Notes: generated by a model not told the origin, from the letters alone. Positions 1 through 9,621 are shown, numbered from the stretch's first letter. The stretch: 64,000 nucleotides of DNA from Moraxellaceae bacterium (GCA_030646295.1 JAUSND010000025.1:107396-171395), one strand, 5' to 3'. Numbers and translations: made by a program.

Positions 1-178
1 CATGATGCAGCCAGTATAGATATTGAATCCCGCCGCACCCGGATCTCCCGGTAAAACCTGACACGCCTGATGCCCGCAATCAGCGCCTGCCGACAGGCCG
101 CACACAGGGCAGCAGCCTGAAAGCCTGCGCAATGGGCGCTGATCCTGACGGAGCGCCCCTTTGCAACGGAGAAAAGAC
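1..178. other. Intergenic stretch with one stem-loop
   Basis: I see no supported gene here. A 7-bp inverted repeat (GGGCGCT at 134-140, AGCGCCC at 152-158, 11-nt loop) lies just downstream of the minus-strand phospholipase D-like gene. It may end that transcript, but it has no T-tract and so is not a canonical intrinsic terminator. Confidence 0.4.
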
Positions 179-1735
179 TTACAACATCCAGTCAATCGGC
201 AGCCATGACAAGATATTGACGCCAATACGCTTCAGCAGGCCCGCCCTGGGCTCGTTGCGATGCACCACCTCGCCCTGCTCCGTCACTTCGAGCCACTCCA
301 GACCACTGCCGTCCTTCTGGATGCGAACTTCATAGGCGCTGTCGGCAAGGGTTCTGTCCAGCGTATCCGACAACGCACTCGCCAGTACGTCGCTATCAAT
401 GACCAGCCCCATTTCCGTGTTGAGATTCAGGGACCGCTGATCAAGATTGAATGACCCGACAAAAATACGTTTCCGGTCAACGACAAATGTCTTGGCGTGC
501 AGACTGGAAGAGGACGATCCGGAGAAGACCATCTGCTTTTTTCTTTTTTCCTTTTTCTTCGGCTGCACAGGATCCGGCTTGGTTTCGTATATTTTAATGC
601 CGGCCTGCAGCAAGTCCTTTCTGCGCTTGGAGTAACCCGCATGCACGATCATGGCATCACTCGACATCAGCGAATTGGTCACGATGCGCATGTCAAGACC
701 AGTGCGGGCAACATCACTCATTGTCCTGGCGCCCTTGCTGCCCGGGACAAAATATGGCGAAACCAGATCCATGGAGTCCCTGGCTCCGCCCATCACCTGA
801 CTTAACTGCGTAAACATCAGTGCGCTTTCAGAGACTCTTCCTTTTGCTTTTGTCTTTATCGGGTCGTCACACACCAGCACGGCGGGCACCCACTTCAGTT
901 CGTTGTACCACTTTCCTTCAACATCCTCCCTGAGCGCAGTGGTCACACTGTCGATATAACGCTGGCTTTTCGGCAATGCCTCTGTCGTCCTGAACGTCTC
1001 CAGCATGGTCGGCACCGACTCCTGGCCAGGCGCCTCCAGCAGGAACTCGGCGGGGTATGCCGATTCACTGTTCCAGTAACCGTCAAATGCAGTTGTCACA
1101 TCCCGCGCTGCCTTGCCCAGCGCAAGCACATCAAGATCAGCAAACGCCATACCGTCGGTGGCGCCAAAATACTCGTCGCCAACATTGCGCCCGCCCACAA
1201 TCGTTGCACTGGCATCCGCTGTAAACGACTTGTTGTGCATGCGGTGATTGAGGCGGCCGAAGTCGGTGAGATAGCCAAGCGTCTTGAACCGGCGCCCTGC
1301 AAACGGATTAAACAGCCGCACCTCGATATTGGCATGGCTGTTGAGTGTGGCGAGCATCGGATCAAGACCTGCGATGCCATTGTCGTCGAGCAGCAGCCTG
1401 ACACGAACACCACGCCCGGCAGCATTCCATAATTCCTGCAGCAGCAGGGTGCCGGTCACATCCTGATGCCAGATGTAATACTGCACATCCAGTGAGCGCT
1501 CTGCCCCCCGGGCCAGCGCGACACGCGCCCCAAATGCCTCCAGCGGGCTGGGCAATTCGCGTATGCCGCTTGGCTCCTTGCCGGCATGCGCCTCTGGCAC
1601 ACTTGCCAGGCCGGCCAGCCTCGTTCCTGCCGTATCCGTGAGTCCGTGACTCGCCACCCTGCCATCAAGACCAGGCAAGGAGGCACAACCGGCCAGCCAG
1701 ACAGTCGCCAGCACACCCAGCACCAAACGTTTCAT
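179..1735 (-). CDS. Phospholipase D-like lipoprotein (cardiolipin synthase C-like)
   Basis: This 518-residue protein has two HxKxxxxD (HKD) motifs, HNKSFTAD near residue 167 and HAKTFVVD near residue 413, which together form the phospholipase D active site. The N-terminus is a lipoprotein signal with lipobox LAGC, so a membrane-anchored location outside the cytoplasm is expected. By family it could be a cardiolipin synthase of the ClsC/YmdC type, joining phospholipids by transphosphatidylation, or another PLD-like hydrolase; the sequence does not decide. I chose the ATG at 1735 because a GAGA lies just upstream and it opens directly on the signal peptide; 1747 is an in-frame alternative. It is 52 bp downstream of the DUF3604 gene on the same strand and could be its last operon partner. 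Confidence 0.85.
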   Translation of the reverse strand: MKRLVLGVLATVWLAGCASLPGLDGRVASHGLTDTAGTRLAGLASVPEAHAGKEPSGIRELPSPLEAFGARVALARGAERSLDVQYYIWHQDVTGTLLLQELWNAAGRGVRVRLLLDDNGIAGLDPMLATLNSHANIEVRLFNPFAGRRFKTLGYLTDFGRLNHRMHNKSFTADASATIVGGRNVGDEYFGATDGMAFADLDVLALGKAARDVTTAFDGYWNSESAYPAEFLLEAPGQESVPTMLETFRTTEALPKSQRYIDSVTTALREDVEGKWYNELKWVPAVLVCDDPIKTKAKGRVSESALMFTQLSQVMGGARDSMDLVSPYFVPGSKGARTMSDVARTGLDMRIVTNSLMSSDAMIVHAGYSKRRKDLLQAGIKIYETKPDPVQPKKKEKRKKQMVFSGSSSSSLHAKTFVVDRKRIFVGSFNLDQRSLNLNTEMGLVIDSDVLASALSDTLDRTLADSAYEVRIQKDGSGLEWLEVTEQGEVVHRNEPRAGLLKRIGVNILSWLPIDWML

Positions 1736-1787
1736 CGCGGGTCTCATGTTGAATGATCTGCAGCCCCGGCAGAACTGCACATCACTT

Positions 1788-3728
1788 TCAGGGCGTATAC
1801 CAGATTGGCGATGTGTAGGCGCGCTCTTGCAGGGTCATTGCCGTATCGGCAAGCGGTTTGTTGCCAAAGCGCCGGGCATCGTATGCGGTCCAGCGCGGCG
1901 TCGGAATTTCCAGTACGCGGCCATAGTAAAATGCGGACTGCTCCGGATCGAACTCGGGATCCTTCCATACTGCAATCAGTTCAGGTGCGCCGATGGTGTT
2001 GGTCCAGCTGGCATTGGCGACATCAACCGTATTACCCACTGCCGGCAACTTGCCGGTTTTGATATCCGGCTTGCGATCACCAGACCATGCCACGTCGTAT
2101 ACTTTTTCATGCAGTTTGCCGTCCTTGCTCATCCAGCCCTTCACGATCTGATAGCGGTCAAGATTTGCGCCAACCGGGTCCTTGAGCGCAGCAACAAGGA
2201 ATGTCGGCACCTTGCCTTTTGGTGCTGCCTGCAAGTCGCCCCCCATCGGGACTCCCTTGCCGTAACCAACAGCTGCCGGGCTCCGGTTCTTTGCATCTGC
2301 CGCTTCAAACTCAAAGCCGCCAAAGAAACGAACTGCCATGCGTGGCCCGGTGGTGGCATAGGTTTCGCGTCGCTCCATCGCATCAAACAGCGACTCGCGT
2401 GTATTCTCCTTCGCCCACACGGCGGCATAACCAGAGGCAGACACCTCCCAGTCCATGATCTTCACGCCCGTGGCCGGGTTATTGAAGAACGCCTTGGTCA
2501 TGCGCTCCGGGCTCGGCTCCTGCGGTGCAGTCTTGCCAAAAAAGTTTTCTTCCTCCATCGCCGCTAGGCCCGTATGCGCATCACTGCTGCCAACCATGCC
2601 GAACTTGTACGGGTTGGTGCCGATTTTTTTCTCCAGCGCAAGGCCATTCTTCAGGGCTGAGCGCGCGTATTCGAACTCAAGCATGTCCCTGGTCTTGGCG
2701 ACACTGCCATCAAGATTCCCCTTGTCCCAGAGCTCAAAGCTGGCCAGTTCGTCATTCGGCGAAAGATAGGGATGTGCTTCTCCGGTACCCTTGGTCTGGG
2801 TGACTTCGTACAGGCGCTCCCACTTGATGCGTTCGTCTGCATACGCCTTGTCAACTTTCTTGCCGAAGGCCTCGACAGTGGGAAACATGCGGCCGTTCGA
2901 CAGGTTGCCGTTATGCGCAATGGCAAGCACATCACCACCGGTTTTCTCTTCGTAAGCTGCCATCCACTTCCACAGGTCGACCGGGTTGTCACTGCCAAGC
3001 GGCTTGATGGTGGTATATGGCTCTACACGATTGGCCTTGTCGGCATTGTCACGAAAAATAACATTGCGATGCAGATTGTTACCGCCCGTGTTGGAGGTCC
3101 ACTCGTAACCGATGAAGGCCGTAAAGCGGCCCGGGTCATTGGCCTCCTCGGCAGCCTTGATGGTCTCCTGCCAGGCACCACGATATGCCCTGGTGCCTGG
3201 CACCGGCATGATCGCCTTTGAAATTGTGCCTTTGCCAAAACTCTGGATGATGTCCAGGGCCGCTTCCGCACCCTTGCCGGAGTTAACCATCTCGTTCCAT
3301 TTGCGACCCTGAGGATCCGCCATGATTTCCGGTGCCCCCGAAACGAGCAGCGGAAAGAAGCCCATGCCGTCGGAGTGATCGGCAACAACAAGGAAGTCGA
3401 GCGGACGGGACAGCTTCACCGGCTGACCGGAGTTGGACTTCACCTCATTGCCCTTGGCAAAGACATAGGCTCCACGCGGATCAATGCGTGCACCAAATGC
3501 CCCGGCATCCATCGAGTAGGACGTGTGCAGATGGGTGTCGCCAAAGAATGGGCGCGTCGGGAAATTGCGGCCGGCATAGGGAGAGTATGGTGCCCTGGTG
3601 CCATGCAGCGCCTCCAGCCCCGCCTTGTCCTCTGCACCGAGCTCATGTGGATCCGCCCAGGCAGGAACACCACAGGCCGCCGACAACATGACGGCGACGA
3701 ACACTCCATTCAGCTTGTTATTTCTCAT
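1788..3728 (-). CDS. DUF3604 domain protein, exported
   Basis: This 646-residue protein starts with a Sec-type signal peptide (cleavage likely after PAWA, about residue 25) and then matches the DUF3604 family as I recall it. A metal-ligand-like FGDTHLHTSYSMDAG stretch near residue 63 resembles the first motif of PHP-type phosphoesterases, and VVADHSDG and GSSDAHTG segments follow. A periplasmic metal-dependent hydrolase is therefore plausible, but the family has no substrate that I can name with confidence. A strong ribosome site (GGAGAGAG) precedes the ATG at 3728. It lies 30 bp after a HupE/UreJ-like gene, which itself overlaps a PPIase gene, so the three probably form one transcript and one export-related function. 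Confidence 0.8.
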   Translation of the reverse strand: MRNNKLNGVFVAVMLSAACGVPAWADPHELGAEDKAGLEALHGTRAPYSPYAGRNFPTRPFFGDTHLHTSYSMDAGAFGARIDPRGAYVFAKGNEVKSNSGQPVKLSRPLDFLVVADHSDGMGFFPLLVSGAPEIMADPQGRKWNEMVNSGKGAEAALDIIQSFGKGTISKAIMPVPGTRAYRGAWQETIKAAEEANDPGRFTAFIGYEWTSNTGGNNLHRNVIFRDNADKANRVEPYTTIKPLGSDNPVDLWKWMAAYEEKTGGDVLAIAHNGNLSNGRMFPTVEAFGKKVDKAYADERIKWERLYEVTQTKGTGEAHPYLSPNDELASFELWDKGNLDGSVAKTRDMLEFEYARSALKNGLALEKKIGTNPYKFGMVGSSDAHTGLAAMEEENFFGKTAPQEPSPERMTKAFFNNPATGVKIMDWEVSASGYAAVWAKENTRESLFDAMERRETYATTGPRMAVRFFGGFEFEAADAKNRSPAAVGYGKGVPMGGDLQAAPKGKVPTFLVAALKDPVGANLDRYQIVKGWMSKDGKLHEKVYDVAWSGDRKPDIKTGKLPAVGNTVDVANASWTNTIGAPELIAVWKDPEFDPEQSAFYYGRVLEIPTPRWTAYDARRFGNKPLADTAMTLQERAYTSPIWYTP

Positions 3729-3758
3729 GACGCTCTCTCCGCTTTCCCTGCGCCGCCA

Positions 3759-4730
3759 TCAGAACGAGAGCGTACGCTCAAAAACCCAGAACATGGCCAT
3801 TATGCCGATTGCATACGGAACAATGGCCTCCCCCCATGACGGGACAGTGAATCGCAAACGGCGCAAACCGGCAATGATGCAGATCACTGCGCCAATGAAA
3901 AGCAGCTGCCCCACTTCCACACCAATGTTGAAGAATAGCAGGGCTGCCGGAATCTGCGCCTGCGGCAGCCCCAGCTCGCTGAGGGCGCCCGCAAAACCGA
4001 AACCGTGCATCAGGCCGAAAATGAAAGCAACCATCCAGGGGGCGCGCGTAGCAAGCCCGCCTCGCGCCTTGCGGGCTCGCAGAATCTCTGCCGCCACAAA
4101 CACAATCGATAACGCAATCACTGCCTCGACCGGGGCCTGTGGCACATGAACCAGACCCAGCGCAGCCAAGGCAAGGGTGATACTGTGCGCAACGGTGAAC
4201 GCCGTAACAGTCTTTACCAGCATCCGACCCCTGGTGATGAGCATCAGGGCAAGCACAAAAAGCAGGTGATCAATACCCGCCAGAATGTGCTCGACGCCCA
4301 GCTTGAGGTAAAGCCATGCAACCGAAAGGGCCGACTCCTGTGCCGGCACCAACACCTCGGGTTGTGCCGGCGTAAGCCGCTGCGTCCAGCTGGTGCCGTC
4401 AGCGAACGTTGCTCGCACCAGCACATCGGTCATTGTCGACTCCAGACCGGCAATGCGCAGGGTCTGGCCTCGCAACGGGGCTTCAGCCCTCAGTCGCCAA
4501 CGCTGTACTGCGGCACCCCCCGTCTGGAGCGAAGCTACGTCGGTGAGCGGCATTTGCGATCCGGAGAGCTCCGGCCACAGGGACAAGCGCATGTCACCCC
4601 GCATGGGCGTCTTCCACAGGACCGCAACCTCCCCGTTCGCTGCCTCGTGCAACTCCAGATACGCCGGACGGACCTCATGCGCCTCCGCTGAGAATCCCAG
4701 CAGCGTAAGCAACAACAACAGACATCTCAT
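3759..4730 (-). CDS. HupE/UreJ family membrane protein
   Basis: The 323-residue protein has a signal peptide (…GFSAEA, then HEVRPAYLEL), a periplasmic region to about residue 140, and a C-terminal half of about six hydrophobic helices beginning near LKLGVEHILAGIDHLLF. The conserved GxEHIxxGxDHxxF stretch is typical of the HupE/UreJ_2 family, whose better-known members are linked to nickel or cobalt uptake for hydrogenase and urease. No hydrogenase or urease genes are present, so a metal-transport role is family-based inference only. Its start codon overlaps the stop of the upstream PPIase gene by 4 bp (ATGA), indicating translational coupling. A histidine-rich HHHGF-like motif is not evident. 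Confidence 0.8.
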   Translation of the reverse strand: MRCLLLLLTLLGFSAEAHEVRPAYLELHEAANGEVAVLWKTPMRGDMRLSLWPELSGSQMPLTDVASLQTGGAAVQRWRLRAEAPLRGQTLRIAGLESTMTDVLVRATFADGTSWTQRLTPAQPEVLVPAQESALSVAWLYLKLGVEHILAGIDHLLFVLALMLITRGRMLVKTVTAFTVAHSITLALAALGLVHVPQAPVEAVIALSIVFVAAEILRARKARGGLATRAPWMVAFIFGLMHGFGFAGALSELGLPQAQIPAALLFFNIGVEVGQLLFIGAVICIIAGLRRLRFTVPSWGEAIVPYAIGIMAMFWVFERTLSF

Positions 4731-5566
4731 GGCCTTTTCACCGCCTGGAGACCGGCGAGCAACGGCCTAATGCTGTCATCGGCCACTACCTCGTACTTTT
4801 TCAGCAACCCCGCCATGTAAAGCTCGTTGGCACGTTCCTGTTCGCCGCGCTGCCACTCCTCACGCAACTGGCCACGCACGGATGCGAACGGCAGCGGCTG
4901 TGCATCCTCACGCACATCAATGCGCACCAGATGCACGCCATAACCGGATTCGAGCGGACCTTGCCACTGCCCTGTCGGCAGCGAGAACACACGGGCAGAA
5001 AATTCCGGCCCCAGAATACTGGTGACCGCCGCCGCATCAACACCGGCATAATCACTTTCCAGCATGGTGGGCTCCCCCACCTCCGCATCCGGCCTTGCCG
5101 CCAGGCGCGCCAGCCCTGCACGCGCATCGGCCTCGGTGCGAAACAAACGCTGGGTGAAGGAAACCTTCCCCTGACTCATGTACTGCGCACGGTTCTTCTC
5201 ATACAACCGCATCAGTTCGGCATCAGGTGGCTCCGCCAAGGCAGCGGTATCCTCCACAATAAACCGCATTTTCTGCGCCAGACGCCGGCGAATCACAGTG
5301 TCGTTCTGATCAAGGCCGAGCGCCTTCGCCTCACGCGCCAGCAGGTCTTCCCTGACATAATCGACGAGCAAATCCTGCAACTCCGCATCAGTTGGCGGAC
5401 GCTGCCACTGCCGGGTAAAGGTCTCCTTCAGCCAGCTTACTTCTGCCGTTGTAATCTGGACACTATCAGGCCGAGCCTCCCCCTTGTTGATCCACGCATA
5501 CGCCGCAAACAACAATCCGCCCGCCACCAGAAAATGCAGCAAGGGCTCCCCAAGCAACCTCTTCAT
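4727..5566 (-). CDS. Parvulin-type peptidyl-prolyl isomerase, membrane-anchored
   Basis: The 279-residue protein has one N-terminal membrane segment (FLVAGGLLFAAYAW, residues 11-24), a helical SurA/PpiD-like chaperone region, and a parvulin (PPIC) domain in roughly residues 130-250, where FTQRLFR and ESGYGVHLVRID are recognisable. It should face the periplasm and assist folding of exported proteins. It is the first gene of a likely operon with the HupE/UreJ-like and DUF3604 genes, with a 4-bp overlap to the former; this suggests it serves as a dedicated folding factor for those exported partners, which is inference. An AGGCG-type ribosome site is weak. The rho terminator lies just upstream. 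Confidence 0.85.
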   Translation of the reverse strand: MKRLLGEPLLHFLVAGGLLFAAYAWINKGEARPDSVQITTAEVSWLKETFTRQWQRPPTDAELQDLLVDYVREDLLAREAKALGLDQNDTVIRRRLAQKMRFIVEDTAALAEPPDAELMRLYEKNRAQYMSQGKVSFTQRLFRTEADARAGLARLAARPDAEVGEPTMLESDYAGVDAAAVTSILGPEFSARVFSLPTGQWQGPLESGYGVHLVRIDVREDAQPLPFASVRGQLREEWQRGEQERANELYMAGLLKKYEVVADDSIRPLLAGLQAVKRP

Positions 5567-5658
5567 TACAACGCCTCCCGTGAATCCAACACCAGATGAA
5601 GCATGTTGCCCACAATCAATGTCACATAATACCCAGCCGACATCAGAAAACGGGCAAT

Positions 5659-5686
5659 AAAAAACCCGCTCAAGGCGGGTTTTTTA
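5659..5686 (-). terminator. Rho-independent terminator after rho
   Basis: A CCCGC/GCGGG stem (5665-5669 and 5675-5679) is flanked by an A-run on one side and a T-run on the other, so it could work in both directions. It lies 12 bp after the rho stop codon and insulates rho from the PPIase operon. Confidence 0.85.
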
Positions 5687-5697
5687 TACAGAAACGC

Positions 5698-6957
5698 TTA
5701 CTTGCGTTTCATGGCATCGAAGAACTCGTCGTTGGTCTTCGTTTCCCTCATCTTGTCGAGAAGGAACTCGATGGCCGCAATTTCGTCCATGGGATGCAGG
5801 ATCTTGCGCAGGATCCACACTTTCTTCAGGTCATCCTCGCCCATCAGACGCTCTTCGCGACGGGTGCCGGACTTCTTGATATTGAACGCCGGGAACACGC
5901 GCTTTTCTGCGATCTTGCGATCGAGATGGATTTCCTGGTTACCGGTGCCCTTGAACTCTTCGAAAATCACTTCATCCATTTTCGAGCCGGTTTCGATCAG
6001 TGCCGTCGCGATGATGGTGAGCGAGCCACCCTCTTCGATGTTACGGGCCGCGCCAAAGAAACGCTTGGGACGTTCCAGCGCATGTGCATCCACACCACCG
6101 GTGAGCACCTTGCCGGAGCTGGGGATCACGGTGTTGTAGGCACGGGCCAGACGGGTAATGGAGTCAAGCAGGATGACCACATCCTTCTTGTGCTCGACCA
6201 GTCGCTTGGCTTTTTCAATAACCATTTCGGCCACCTGCACATGACGCGCAGGCGGTTCGTCGAACGTGGAGGCAACCACTTCGCCGCGCACGGTGCGCTG
6301 CATTTCGGTCACTTCTTCCGGACGCTCGTCGATGAGCAGCACAATCAGGAAGACTTCCGGATTGTTGCGTGTAATGGAGTGCGCAATATTCTGCAGCAAC
6401 ATGGTCTTGCCGGCTTTTGGCGGGGCCACCAGCAACGAGCGCTGGCCCTTGCCGATGGGGGCAATGAGGTCAATCACGCGCGCGGCGAGATCTTCGGTCG
6501 ACCCGTTGCCAAGCTCCATCACCAGACGCTGGGTGGGGAACAGGGGCGTGAGGTTTTCGAACAGGATCTTGTTCTTGGCGTTTTCCGGCGCATCAAAGTT
6601 GATGTGGTTAACCTTGAGCAGCGCGAAATAACGCTCGCCTTCTTTCGGCGGGCGAATGGTGCCGGCGATGGTATCGCCTGTGCGCAAATTGAAGCGACGG
6701 ATCTGCGAAGGGCTGACATAAATGTCATCCGGACCGGCGAGGAAGGAGCCCTCGGAGGAGCGCAGGAAGCCGAAACCGTCGGAAAGAATTTCAAGTACGC
6801 CGTCGCCGAAGATTTCCTCGCCATTGCGTGCGTGGGTTTTCAGAATGGCAAAAATCACATCCTGCTTGCGATTGCGGGCCATGTTTTCAAGGCCCATTTC
6901 CTCGGCAATCTTGACGAGTTCGGCAATCGGTTTTTTCTTGAGTTCAGTCAGATTCAT
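5698..6957 (-). CDS. rho: Transcription termination factor Rho
   Basis: This 419-residue protein is the same length as E. coli Rho. It contains the N-terminal Rho domain, the cold-shock-like RNA-binding region (DGFGFLRS, near residue 62), the Walker A motif APPKAGKT and the Walker B region ([16 protein letters not shown]). Rho is the hexameric RNA-dependent ATPase that ends transcription at rut sites in the cytoplasm. The frame stays open upstream to 7002, but the ATG at 6957 gives the canonical [10 protein letters not shown] start. It is downstream of trxA in the usual order, separated by a 288-bp leader that may hold the autoregulatory rho-dependent attenuation known in this gene. Confidence 0.98.
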   Translation of the reverse strand: MNLTELKKKPIAELVKIAEEMGLENMARNRKQDVIFAILKTHARNGEEIFGDGVLEILSDGFGFLRSSEGSFLAGPDDIYVSPSQIRRFNLRTGDTIAGTIRPPKEGERYFALLKVNHINFDAPENAKNKILFENLTPLFPTQRLVMELGNGSTEDLAARVIDLIAPIGKGQRSLLVAPPKAGKTMLLQNIAHSITRNNPEVFLIVLLIDERPEEVTEMQRTVRGEVVASTFDEPPARHVQVAEMVIEKAKRLVEHKKDVVILLDSITRLARAYNTVIPSSGKVLTGGVDAHALERPKRFFGAARNIEEGGSLTIIATALIETGSKMDEVIFEEFKGTGNQEIHLDRKIAEKRVFPAFNIKKSGTRREERLMGEDDLKKVWILRKILHPMDEIAAIEFLLDKMRETKTNDEFFDAMKRK

Positions 6958-7245
6958 AAAAATCAGAATAACGCGGGGGAGAAGAGAGGGATGGCAACGC
7001 AACGGCGCCTGCGGCCAGAGAGGCCGGCTCTTGAGACAGAGTCTTGAGGCGATGCTCTCGAATCAGCACCAGAGTCAGTATTCCTGAATCGGCGCGGGGA
7101 GAACAGAAACAGTCGGAAAATCGCTACTTGCCACTACGATAGTACAAAAGAGGGTAGAAACAAGGCTGATCGGGCTGTTTTCCGGAATGGAACCGGACGG
7201 TGTGCGTTGAACGCGCGGGCCGCTGAGCAGCCCGCGTAGGACTGA
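6958..7245 (-). other. Leader between trxA and rho
   Basis: There is no supported gene in these 288 bases. An imperfect GC-rich hairpin (about 7211-7238) immediately follows trxA and may partly end its transcript. The rest is the presumed 5' leader of rho. In other Gammaproteobacteria the rho leader is a site of Rho autoregulation; no specific site can be confirmed here. Confidence 0.4.
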
Positions 7246-7575
7246 TTATATATTGGAATCCAGAAACGCCGTCAACTGTGACTTTGACAGGGCGCCCACT
7301 TTGGTCGCCTCGACGCTGCCGGCCTTGAACAGGGTAAGGGTGGGAATACCGCGGACGCCGTACTTCTGGGCGATGCCGGGGTTGTCGTCCACGTTCACCT
7401 TGACGATGGTCAGACGACCCTGATATTCGCTGGCCAGCTCATCCAGGATGGGGGCAACCATCTTGCAGGGGCCACACCACGGTGCCCAGTAATCCACCAG
7501 CACGGCACCATCAGCCTTGAGCACATCAGACTCGAAGCTGGCATCAGTGGCGTTCACGATCAGTTCGTTGGCCAT
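7246..7575 (-). CDS. trxA: Thioredoxin 1
   Basis: The 109-residue protein has the single thioredoxin fold with the WCGPC active site near residues 32-36 and the cis-proline loop GIPTLTLF. It is the cytoplasmic dithiol reductant that serves ribonucleotide reductase, methionine sulfoxide reductases (msrA is at 48545) and others. Length and motif fit TrxA rather than a periplasmic thioredoxin, as there is no signal peptide. It lies upstream of rho on the same strand and is divergent from ppx, the arrangement seen in Pseudomonas. Confidence 0.97.
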   Translation of the reverse strand: MANELIVNATDASFESDVLKADGAVLVDYWAPWCGPCKMVAPILDELASEYQGRLTIVKVNVDDNPGIAQKYGVRGIPTLTLFKAGSVEATKVGALSKSQLTAFLDSNI

Positions 7576-7610
7576 TCGTCGTCTCCGCAGGACATCTTAA
7601 GAAGGCATCA

Positions 7611-7616
7611 ATCATA
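7611..7616 (-). promoter_or_regulatory. Candidate extended -10 of the trxA promoter
   Basis: On the minus strand the sequence TGCTATGAT gives a good extended -10 element 36 bp before the trxA ATG. No convincing -35 box is seen at the correct distance, as is common for extended -10 promoters. Confidence 0.35.
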
Positions 7617-7740
7617 GCAGAGCCTCTGCCGGTTTACCCCCTGCACAAACGCCCGGCCAGGCAATTGATTTGTCCGGAAGCACTTACCGTTGTAGCCGAC
7701 TAGGCTACCATTGCGCCCTTACCATGCCGGAGAGAATGAC

Positions 7741-9252
7741 ATGCCCAGCACACCGCGCCTGCGCGAGGATGGCCTGATTGCCGCCATCGACATGGGCTCC
7801 AACAGCTTTCACCTGGCGGTGGCGCGCCTGGATCACGGTGAACTGAAGCTGGTGGAGGGCATGTCAGAGAAAGTGCGTCTGGGCGGCGGACTGGACGACA
7901 AGGACCGCCTGACCGAAGAAGCCCAGGCACGTGCACTGGCCTGCCTGTCGCGCTTTGCCCAGCACCTGGACGGCATTACGCCGGACCGTTTGCGCGTGGT
8001 AGGCACAAATGCCCTGCGCGTGGCGCGCAATGCTCCCGCGTTCCTGAAGAAAGCCGAAAAAATCCTTAACCACCCCATCGAGGTGATTGCCGGACGCGAA
8101 GAAGCACGCCTGATCTACATGGGCGTTGCCCATACGCTGGCCAGTAATGCGCGGCGGCTGGTCATCGACATTGGTGGTGGCTCGACCGAGCTGATCATCG
8201 GTGAGAAATTCGAGCCCCTGCTGATGGAGTCCACTTATATGGGCTGCGTCAGCTATGCCTCACGCTTTTTTGCCGACGGCGTCATCAGCCCGAAGGCCAT
8301 GGAACGCGCCATTACCGCTGCACGCCATGAGCTGGCTCCGCTGGTGAGCACCTACCGTGAGCGGGGCTGGGACTCGGTGGTGGGCTCCTCCGGCACGTTC
8401 AAGGCAATGCGTCAGGTCACCATGGGGCTGGGACTGGACAAGGGCAGCGGACAGCTGACCGCCGATGCCGTGCACGAACTGCATCGCCTGGTGCTCAGGT
8501 TCGGGCACGTCAACGACATCGTCCTGCCGGCCATCAAGGATGATCGCAAGAGTGTGCTGCCCGCCGGCCTGGCAATTGTGATCGCCCTGTTCGAGGAACT
8601 CGGGATCACGGCAATGGACTACTCGGATGGCGCACTGCGCGAAGGCGTCCTCCATGACATGCTGGGCCGTTATGCCGATGAAGACGTCCGTGACCGCACC
8701 GTGCAGGCCATGATGGCACGCTACCATGTGGATGGTGCGCAGGCTGACAGGGTGGCCACGACAGCCGCCCACCTGCTGGAGCAGGTCGAGGCGATTCTGG
8801 CATCTGACGAGACCGAAAACAGCAACCTGCTGCTGCGGGCGGCACGCCTGCACGAGGTCGGCATGGCGGTCTCGCACACCGGCTTTCACAAGCATGGCGA
8901 CTACCTGCTGCGCTACTCCGACATGGCGGGATTCTCGCAGCCGGTACAGGAAAAACTGGCACTGCTGGTGGGCAGCCACCGCCGCAAGATCAAGCCCGAA
9001 CAATACACCTCGATCGTGGAAGCCGGTGGCCTGACGCTGCTGCGCCTGTGCCTGCTGCTGCGCCTGTCGGTGCTGCTGCATCACAGCCGGCGCCGCGAGC
9101 CGCTCCCGCCGATCCGCCTGCGCACCGACGGGCTGCGCTTTGTCCTGGGCTTTCCGCAAGGCTGGCTGAGCGCCTATCCGCTGCTGGAGCAGGACCTGCG
9201 CGAGGAAGTCGAGGTCTTTGCCAGTGTCGGCACCGTGCTTGAGATTACCTGA
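7741..9252 (+). CDS. ppx: Exopolyphosphatase (Ppx/GppA family)
   Basis: The 503-residue protein belongs to the Ppx/GppA family: AAIDMGSNSFHL near residue 13 is the N-terminal phosphate loop of the ASKHA fold, and IDIGGGSTEL near residue 142 is the second. A C-terminal HD-like helical region (LLLRAARLHEVGMAVSH) follows, as in full-length E. coli Ppx. It removes phosphate from polyphosphate ends and may also hydrolyse pppGpp, which would link it to spoT in this window. The ATG at 7741 is preceded by GGAGA at a 7-bp spacing; the frame is open upstream to a TTG at 7711 but without a ribosome site. Confidence 0.95.
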   Translation: MPSTPRLREDGLIAAIDMGSNSFHLAVARLDHGELKLVEGMSEKVRLGGGLDDKDRLTEEAQARALACLSRFAQHLDGITPDRLRVVGTNALRVARNAPAFLKKAEKILNHPIEVIAGREEARLIYMGVAHTLASNARRLVIDIGGGSTELIIGEKFEPLLMESTYMGCVSYASRFFADGVISPKAMERAITAARHELAPLVSTYRERGWDSVVGSSGTFKAMRQVTMGLGLDKGSGQLTADAVHELHRLVLRFGHVNDIVLPAIKDDRKSVLPAGLAIVIALFEELGITAMDYSDGALREGVLHDMLGRYADEDVRDRTVQAMMARYHVDGAQADRVATTAAHLLEQVEAILASDETENSNLLLRAARLHEVGMAVSHTGFHKHGDYLLRYSDMAGFSQPVQEKLALLVGSHRRKIKPEQYTSIVEAGGLTLLRLCLLLRLSVLLHHSRRREPLPPIRLRTDGLRFVLGFPQGWLSAYPLLEQDLREEVEVFASVGTVLEIT

Positions 9253-9259
9253 CCCCTTC

Positions 9260-9305
9260 AAATGCAGAGCCCAAATGCAGAGCCGCCTGACACACATCAG
9301 GCGGC
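9260..9305 (+). terminator. Stem-loop after ppx with short tandem duplication
   Basis: AAATGCAGAGCC occurs twice with a 13-bp period (9260-9271 and 9273-9284), then a 9-bp perfect stem follows (GCCGCCTGA 9282-9290, TCAGGCGGC 9297-9305). The downstream sequence CTGGTTCTGTT is only mildly T-rich, so this is a probable but weak terminator of ppx. Confidence 0.5.
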
Positions 9306-9345
9306 CCTGGTTCTGTTAATGCTTCAGGACACGGTTAACCAGGCA

Positions 9346-9621
9346 TCAGAACCCGATGGGTGTGCCCACCTGGACCCGCACCTTGAAACCCTTGAATTCG
9401 GCCGGAATCTGTTTGGTGATGGCAGGGTCCATTTCCTCGACATAGATGTTCAGGCACGGCGTGCCATCGCAATCGGCCGACCCCACGGAAATCACCCCCA
9501 TGGTATTGGCCAACTGGTTGTCGAGCTCCGTGCGGGCCTCATCCAGCGCATCCTGGTTTGCCTGTACCGGTACCGCCAATGCCAGCAGCAAGCTGACCAC
9601 CACGCCAAGCCTTTTCATCAC
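9346..9621 (-). CDS. Small exported protein of unknown function
   Basis: The 91-residue product has a clear Sec signal peptide (MMKRL then a hydrophobic run, cleavage near VQA) and a mature part of about 70 residues. The mature part includes SADCDGTPCLNIYV, with two cysteines that could form a disulfide, and ends IPAEFKGFKVRVQVGTPIGF. The pattern of a short beta-rich domain with a DGxPCxxV core recalls small domains annotated as hypothetical in many bacteria, but I cannot name a family. It stands alone between convergent ppx and the tolC-ompA gene. No function is proposed. Confidence 0.7.
   Translation of the reverse strand: MMKRLGVVVSLLLALAVPVQANQDALDEARTELDNQLANTMGVISVGSADCDGTPCLNIYVEEMDPAITKQIPAEFKGFKVRVQVGTPIGF

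Noticed and set aside
5596..7047. 483-codon open frame on + across rho
   Set aside because: Exactly antisense to rho; a high-GC shadow frame without a ribosome site or recognisable domain.
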